Source of the DNA: Dryocola clanedunensis_A
GTDB lineage: Bacteria; Pseudomonadota; Gammaproteobacteria; Enterobacterales; Enterobacteriaceae
Length of the DNA stretch: 64,000 nucleotides
Assembly: GCA_038405435.1 (NCBI GenBank)
Contig: JBBYHZ010000003.1
Direction: 5' to 3' (one strand)
In this document: in pieces, positions 59,727 through 64,000 of the stretch
Layout of the letters: each line of letters begins with the position of its first letter
Numbering within the stretch: position 1 is the stretch's first letter
The notes under the pieces: model-generated
The model's database searches: none
What the model saw: only the letters and a program-made list of their open reading frames with translations
What the model was told of the DNA's origin: nothing
Position numbers and translations under genes: made by a program

Positions 59727-59757
59727 AGGCGGATAAGCGCAGCGTCATCCGCCGTGT
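59727..59757. repeat. REP element between aldo/keto reductase gene and ybjI
   Basis: GTAAGGCGGATAAGCGCAGC with GTCATCCGCC forms the REP hairpin with arms GGCGGAT and ATCCGCC, between two convergent genes. Confidence 0.8.
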
Positions 59758-59765
59758 AGCCAGGC

Positions 59766-60578
59766 TCAATGGAAAGGAGCTTCCCCGTTGAGCACCTTAT
59801 CAATAACGTCCAGCACGCCTTCCCGGTTGTTGTGCCCGGCCTGGAAGCGTGCGATCTTCTTAATCTTCTCCGGGGCGTTTTCCATCGCGAAGCTGTAACC
59901 CGCCTGGCGCAGCATTTCAGCGTCGTTGCCGCCGTCGCCGAAGGTCACCACCTCGCTGTCTTTGATGCCCCATTTTTCCTGCAAAATCCGCAGTCCGTTG
60001 GCTTTATGAACGCCCGGAATAATTAAATCCACGGAGCCATGGCCGCTGGAGACCGGCACCATCACGCCGTTCAGCACCACCGCCAGCGAATCCAGCAGAT
60101 CCTCAACCATGTCGTCCGGCAGGTTCAGGGCGATTTTGAAAATCACGTCGTCCGGGTGGCCGAAATGTTCCACCAGCTCAAGGCGGTGATAGTACATGGC
60201 CGCCATCTGCTTAAAATCTTCGCTGTAGCTTTTGAGCGTGTAGCCGTTGCGCTTGCCACAGGTGATGATATCGACGTGGGGCAGGCTCAGCAGATGATCG
60301 ATAACCGTGTTGTACTCCTGGCGGGACAGCTCCGCGTTGAAAATATCTTTATCTTCGCTCACCACCCAGCCGCCGTTATCTGCCACGAACGAGATTTCGC
60401 GGTCGATATCCGGGAAGAAGGACTTCAGCTGAAAATACTGGTTGCCGCTGGCGACAACGAAGCGAATGCCCTGCGCCTTCATCTGCTCGTACTGTTTTGC
60501 GAAGCGCGCCCGGTTGTAGTTTTTGCTGTCGTCGAGAAAAGTGCCGTCCATGTCTACGGCAATCAGTTTGATACCCAT
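59766..60578 (-). CDS. ybjI: HAD-family phosphatase YbjI
   Basis: A Cof-type HAD phosphatase of 270 residues (271 in E. coli). The nucleophile and acid are D9 and D11 in AVDMDGTF, motif II is RFVVASGNQY, and motif IV is VVTFGDGGNDAEML. E. coli YbjI dephosphorylates FMN and sugar phosphates in vitro. It is closer to YbjI than to the related YbiV: IPGVHKANGLR, GGWVVSE and the neighbours ybjJ and rcdA agree. Starts 19 bases after ybjJ ends. Confidence 0.93.
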   Translation of the reverse strand: MGIKLIAVDMDGTFLDDSKNYNRARFAKQYEQMKAQGIRFVVASGNQYFQLKSFFPDIDREISFVADNGGWVVSEDKDIFNAELSRQEYNTVIDHLLSLPHVDIITCGKRNGYTLKSYSEDFKQMAAMYYHRLELVEHFGHPDDVIFKIALNLPDDMVEDLLDSLAVVLNGVMVPVSSGHGSVDLIIPGVHKANGLRILQEKWGIKDSEVVTFGDGGNDAEMLRQAGYSFAMENAPEKIKKIARFQAGHNNREGVLDVIDKVLNGEAPFH

Positions 60579-60597
60579 TAAATCCTCCTTTAACTGT

Positions 60598-61812
60598 TTA
60601 TTCTGTTTCGCCAGCGAGCTGCGGGCTTTGCGAGGGTTTGGCGACGGCTTTGGCTATCAGCGCGGCAACAACCATCAGCGCCAGCACGACCAGCATGGCA
60701 AGCCGCAGGCCGTAGTGTTCGCCCAGGAAGCCAAGCAGCGGCGGCCCGACGAGAAACGCGACGTAGCCCGAAGCGGCAACTACGCTGACGCGCGTCGCCG
60801 GGTCCGGCCCGGTATCGCCCGCGGCGGAGATGGTCAGCGGGAAGCCCAGCGACGTGCCAAGCCCCCATAAAATGACGGAGACGCCAGCCAGCAACGGGCT
60901 GTCGATAAAGATAATCATCCCGATGCCCAGAATACCCATCAGGGCGCACGCGCGCACGACGGTAACCCGGCTGTAGCGGTCGATAAACCAGCCGCCGGTG
61001 AAGCGCCCCACGGTCATGCCCAGCGTGAAGCCCACGTAAATCAGCGAGCCGGAGGTGGGGCTGAAGCCGTGCCCGTCGACCATCAGCAGCGGCAGCCAGT
61101 CGTTGGCGGAGCCTTCCGCAAAAGCCATCGCCAGCACGATGGTGCCAATCAATAACAGCTGAATATCTTTATAAAACGGCGGGTGCGGCTCGTGGGCATT
61201 TGCGGCATCGTCCGCATTATCCTTGCCAACGCCGTGAGGTATCGCCCGAATGGCAATGGCAATCGGCACTATCACCAGCAGCCCAATCAGGCCAAGATGC
61301 CCGTAAGCACCAAACTCAATCGCGGTCAGGCCCATGCCGACGCCCGCGCCCGCCAGCGTTCCCAGGCTGTAGAAACCGTGCATCATCGGCAGCACGGTTT
61401 TTTTCAACAATCCTTCGACTATAGCGCCTTCGACGTTCATCGCCACTTCGGCGGAGCCCAGCCCCATGCCGAGCACGGCAAGGCCAAGCGCAAAAAGTAC
61501 CGGGGACGAGAAGTACAGCGCCACGCTCATGATCAGCATGCCGGTGACCATCAGCGTCATGCCGCTGCGAATAATGCTGTGGGTGCCGAAGCGCTTAACC
61601 AGCCAGCCGGAGCAGAGAATGCCGCTCATCGAGCCGACGGACAGGCCGAACAGCACGATGCCCATGCCCGCCGTGGAGACGCTGAGCGTATCGCGGATGG
61701 CTGGCGTGCGGGTTGCCCAGGAGGCCATGACCAGGCCGGGAAGAAAGAAGAAGGCGAACAGTGCCCAGGTGCGGTGCAGCAGAGCTTTTCTTGATGGTTT
61801 TGCGGCTGGCAT
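60598..61812 (-). CDS. ybjJ: MFS transporter YbjJ
   Basis: 404 residues with twelve membrane segments, starting MPAAKPSRKALLHRTWALF, which aligns with the E. coli YbjJ N-terminus. Family stretches FLPGLVMASWATRTPAIRD and AFAEGSANDWLPLLMVDGHGFSPTSGSLIYVGF are highly conserved. Substrate unknown. A TTG nine codons upstream is an alternative start, and neither site has a good ribosome-binding sequence. Divergent from rcdA over a palindromic operator. Confidence 0.92.
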   Translation of the reverse strand: MPAAKPSRKALLHRTWALFAFFFLPGLVMASWATRTPAIRDTLSVSTAGMGIVLFGLSVGSMSGILCSGWLVKRFGTHSIIRSGMTLMVTGMLIMSVALYFSSPVLFALGLAVLGMGLGSAEVAMNVEGAIVEGLLKKTVLPMMHGFYSLGTLAGAGVGMGLTAIEFGAYGHLGLIGLLVIVPIAIAIRAIPHGVGKDNADDAANAHEPHPPFYKDIQLLLIGTIVLAMAFAEGSANDWLPLLMVDGHGFSPTSGSLIYVGFTLGMTVGRFTGGWFIDRYSRVTVVRACALMGILGIGMIIFIDSPLLAGVSVILWGLGTSLGFPLTISAAGDTGPDPATRVSVVAASGYVAFLVGPPLLGFLGEHYGLRLAMLVVLALMVVAALIAKAVAKPSQSPQLAGETE

Positions 61813-61860
61813 GGAGAGGACCGTAGCGATGAAGAACAATAAGAATCACACTATCAGGGA

Positions 61861-61878
61861 TGTGTACATATGTACACA
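61861..61878. promoter_or_regulatory. Perfect 18-bp palindrome between ybjJ and rcdA
   Basis: TGTGTACATATGTACACA is a perfect inverted repeat placed between divergent ybjJ and rcdA, 49 and 55 bases from their start codons. This is where a TetR-family protein would control both its own gene and the transporter, so it is probably the RcdA operator. The palindrome is seen; the binding protein is inferred. Confidence 0.7.
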
Positions 61879-61932
61879 TTCAGGGGTAGACTCTTTGCAT
61901 TCTCATTTAAACGGCTAATGCCCGGGCGAAGC

Positions 61933-62478
61933 ATGACCCTCTCCCCACGTCGTAACGACCCCGATCGCCGCGCGCGTATATTGCAGGCCACGCTGGATAT
62001 GCTCGTTGAGCACGGCATCAGCCATATTACGCACCGTAAAATCGCCGAAGCGGCGGGAGTTTCGCTGGGATCGATGACCTACTATTTCGACGGTATCGAA
62101 TCGCTGCTCAGTGAAGCGTTCACCCAATTCGCAGTGGAAATGTCCAATAGCTATCGCAGCCGACTGGAGCAGGCACGCAGTGCCGATGAAGCCTGCGAGG
62201 CCGTGGTTGATATGATTTGCGGGGAAGAGATCGCCACGTCCTGGAATTTACAGGTGATGTATCAGCTATATGCTTACGCCAACCGCACCCCGGCGCTAAA
62301 AATCATCATGCAGGACTGGATGAGCCGCAGCCAGCAGGCGCTGGAAACCTTCTTTGATCCCATCACTGCCCGCACGCTGGACGCCTTTGTCGAAGGCATG
62401 ACCCTGCATTACGTCACCGATCGCCAGCCGATGAGCCGGGAAGATCTCACCCGCATGGTGGCGAAGATCGTCCGCTAA
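61933..62478 (+). CDS. rcdA: TetR-family regulator RcdA
   Basis: 181 residues from the chosen ATG (178 in E. coli YbjK/RcdA); in-frame upstream ATG codons at 61918 and 61870 would add residues, the latter within the palindrome. The HTH is ITHRKIAEAAGVSLGSMTYYFDG (about 32-54). The rest matches RcdA: ALKIIMQDWMSRSQQALETFF and LDAFVEGMTLHYVTDRQPMSREDL. In E. coli RcdA activates csgD and stress genes. Confidence 0.93.
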   Translation: MTLSPRRNDPDRRARILQATLDMLVEHGISHITHRKIAEAAGVSLGSMTYYFDGIESLLSEAFTQFAVEMSNSYRSRLEQARSADEACEAVVDMICGEEIATSWNLQVMYQLYAYANRTPALKIIMQDWMSRSQQALETFFDPITARTLDAFVEGMTLHYVTDRQPMSREDLTRMVAKIVR

Positions 62479-62632
62479 ATATGGCAGGTGAAATTTCTGG
62501 ATTTGTTAGCTACAGTTTGAAGCACTTTATCTGACGAGCAGCCTGCCAATGTAGTTTTTCTCTTATCGATAAACACATAACCAACCGACTTTTTGTCGGC
62601 ATCAACCTGTGCTTGTTAATAAGGGATATCCC

Positions 62633-63856
62633 ATGCTTTTTCTTTTACTGCGCTGCCTGCGCCGGTATCGCTGGTTCGCGTTACTTGGCGGTGCGCTGCT
62701 GCTTTCATCCGTCGGTAACGGTCTCACGTATGTCATTGTGTTTGGCAAACTCCTCGGCTCAGAGGCAAGGCCCTCCGCGCTGACTCTTGCCTATATTCTT
62801 GCTCTTGCTCCGGGAATCCCGGGCAGCCTGCTTGCGGAAAAACTCCTCACCAGAATGCCGCTGATGGCAATTCTGGTGCTGAGTGAGGGCATCGGCCTTG
62901 GCGGCCTGGCGTTTCCGTTAGGGTCGCTTTACAGCGATAGTCAGCTCCTGCTGCTGTCCAGTCAGGCCGTGTCAGCCTTCGCGGGGGGCATGATGGTGCC
63001 GGTGCTCAGCCAGATCCTTAAAAACGGCCTGAGGCCCGGCGATCTGCCAGCGGCTTCCGGCCTGGAAACGCTGATTTTTGCCGCGAACGTCATACTGGGC
63101 ATCGGGATTGGCACTTTGCTTTACGGGCATGTACCGCCGTCAGGCCTTCTTGCTTTGGATGCAATAAGTTTTGTTTTATCCATCGGGCTGCTTATTGCTG
63201 CACATCGGGTATTTCGGGGCGTGGCGCAGCATACGGTGGAGGCTTCCACCGGGAAGATCCGCTGGCGGGCGCTACCGCTGCAGCGCAAACGTAGTTTATT
63301 GATGCTGCCCGCTCTGGCACTGGTGGGCGCACCGGCAATGGCGCTGTTGCCCGCGCTGGCCCCGCAGTTTGGGGGTGAAGCAACCAGTGCCGGATTGATG
63401 CTGCTGCTGGCCCGCAGCCTGGGCCAGCTCATTGGCCCGCTCTTACTCACCGAAGCGCAGCTTGAGCGGCAGAGCGGTAAATTCAGCCTGCCGATCCTCT
63501 TCCTCACACTCTTCATCAGCTGCTATGTGCTGGTGGCGCTTACCGATAAACAGTGGCTGGCCATGCTGCTGATAATCCTGGCCCATATCTTTACTAACAT
63601 CGTCTACGTGCTGGCAACGCTAACCATCATGCGAACATTCCCCACCGCGCAGACGGGTATGGCAATGGCAAAATCCTGGCGCATCCAGCTTATCATCACG
63701 CTGATTTTGCCGGTGTTAGCGGGCCTGGCCGCGGACAGCTACGATCCTGCTTTGGTGTTATATCTCTTTTCAGGCGGAGGACTGATTCTGGTAGGGGTTG
63801 GGGGCTGGATAGTTAAATGGAACAGGAAAAAGCCGCTGAGCAGAGAGCTCAGCTAA
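62633..63856 (+). CDS. MFS permease of unknown substrate
   Basis: 407 residues with about eleven to twelve hydrophobic segments, starting MLFLLLRCLRRYRWFALLGG. The overall plan (first half, charged loop near residue 200, second half) suits the major facilitator superfamily of the EntS/MFS_3 kind, but signature motifs are weak. The ATG at 62633 with AAGGG upstream was chosen; a GTG at 62609 would add eight residues. It is not next to rcdA in E. coli; in K-12 that place is followed by rybB and ybjL. Confidence 0.78.
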   Translation: MLFLLLRCLRRYRWFALLGGALLLSSVGNGLTYVIVFGKLLGSEARPSALTLAYILALAPGIPGSLLAEKLLTRMPLMAILVLSEGIGLGGLAFPLGSLYSDSQLLLLSSQAVSAFAGGMMVPVLSQILKNGLRPGDLPAASGLETLIFAANVILGIGIGTLLYGHVPPSGLLALDAISFVLSIGLLIAAHRVFRGVAQHTVEASTGKIRWRALPLQRKRSLLMLPALALVGAPAMALLPALAPQFGGEATSAGLMLLLARSLGQLIGPLLLTEAQLERQSGKFSLPILFLTLFISCYVLVALTDKQWLAMLLIILAHIFTNIVYVLATLTIMRTFPTAQTGMAMAKSWRIQLIITLILPVLAGLAADSYDPALVLYLFSGGGLILVGVGGWIVKWNRKKPLSRELS

Positions 63857-63883
63857 TCTGGCCGTCATAGCGTAAATAAAATG

Positions 63884-63910
63884 AAAGGCACCGTTCGTGC
63901 GGTGTCATTC
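63884..63910 (-). terminator. Possible terminator of the gene at the right edge
   Basis: Read leftward, CACCG-CACGAA-CGGTG forms a short stem followed by CCTTTCATTTTATTT. It lies about 20 bases past the stop of the partial gene at 63928. Confidence 0.45.
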
Positions 63911-63927
63911 AGAGCCTGTAACGAAAA

Positions 63928-64000
63928 TTAGTGGGCGACCTGTGGCACACCGTTAGCGATAATACTGATGACTGGCATGAAGGCTGCGCCATCGGAATAA
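63928..64000 (-). CDS. 3' end of an unidentified gene
   Basis: The minus-strand frame entering from the right edge is open for 24 codons and ends in TAA at 63928-63930. The final residues read SDGAAFMPVISIIANGVPQVAH. The hydrophobic end, the following hairpin and lack of other features suggest a real gene cut by the window edge. I do not recognise the product. Confidence 0.5.
   Translation of the reverse strand, partial: YSDGAAFMPVISIIANGVPQVAH

Noticed and set aside
59766..60578. Naming the HAD phosphatase YbiV
   Set aside because: The sequence resembles YbiV, but GGWVVSE, IPGVHKANGLR and the ybjJ-rcdA neighbours fit YbjI better.
62479..62632. Possible RybB small RNA gene after rcdA
   Set aside because: In E. 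coli rybB follows rcdA, but this gap contains neither the RybB seed nor its terminator hairpin.
1..64000. CRISPR arrays, prophage, insertion sequences, tRNA or rRNA genes, toxin-antitoxin or defence systems
   Set aside because: No spaced direct repeats, transposase, integrase, tRNA-like cloverleaf or known defence gene was seen; nearly every segment is explained by enterobacterial core genes.

Overview
The window is chromosomal DNA from a member of the Enterobacteriaceae. Most genes are recognisable orthologues of Escherichia coli genes from the 17-19 min region (moaABCDE, ybhL-ybhG, rhlE, dinG-ybiB, ybiJ, mcbA, rlmF, ybiO, glnHPQ, dps, rhtA, ompX, opgE, mntS, mntR, ybiR, ybjIJ-rcdA). Gene order and several absences differ from E. 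coli K-12, so this is a related genus (Enterobacter-like by general character) that I cannot name from sequence alone. Coding density is high. I found no prophage, insertion sequence, CRISPR array, rRNA or tRNA.

Layout. (1) 1-2940: molybdopterin biosynthesis operon moaABCDE, with a ModE-type palindrome and a Moco riboswitch in its leader. (2) 2941-12258: envelope genes: ybhL; the ybhP-clsB-ybhN phospholipid operon; ybhQ; and the ybhGFSR ABC exporter operon. The regulator cecR, which heads that operon in E. coli, is missing. (3) 12259-13996: rhlE with a structured leader and a small upstream ORF. (4) 14009-32149: a block whose E. coli counterpart lies near 48 min (dusC, yohP, mdtQ, yohF, yohD, yohC, pbpG, dld, bglX, osmF-yehYXW, yohO, mlrA). 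It also holds a LysR regulator, a methyltransferase and a GNAT acetyltransferase. It sits exactly between rhlE and the roxA/dinG pair. (5) 32315-36751: roxA, then the LexA-controlled dinG-ybiB pair. (6) 36890-40905: a TRAP transporter operon (dctPQM type) flanked by two YhcN/DUF1471 small periplasmic protein genes (ybiJ, mcbA). (7) 41083-47389: a flavin-reductase-like gene, rlmF, ybiO and the nitrogen-regulated glnHPQ operon. (8) 47751-54209: dps, rhtA, ompX, opgE, mntS, mntR-ybiR. (9) 54311-58528: a three-gene tripartite drug efflux operon (membrane fusion protein, 14-TM MFS pump, outer membrane lipoprotein). (10) 58651-64000: an aldo/keto reductase, ybjI-ybjJ divergent from rcdA over a perfect 18-bp palindrome, an orphan MFS permease and the 3' end of one more gene.

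Functional themes are cofactor synthesis, envelope maintenance and efflux, osmoprotectant and glutamine import, Mn/Fe homeostasis and stress protection (MntS/MntR, Dps), and RNA/ribosome modification (RhlE, DusC, RlmF, RoxA). Three very small genes, yohP (27 aa), yohO (35 aa) and mntS (42 aa), are intact. REP-type palindromes sharing one consensus lie in at least six intergenic regions, with a cluster of about 260 bp between osmF and yehY.

I see no candidate for a wholly new biological system. The most notable points are the rearranged 48-min block, the loss of cecR, the RcdA-type palindrome, the rhlE upstream ORF, the REP cluster inside the osmF operon, and the regulator-less efflux operon.
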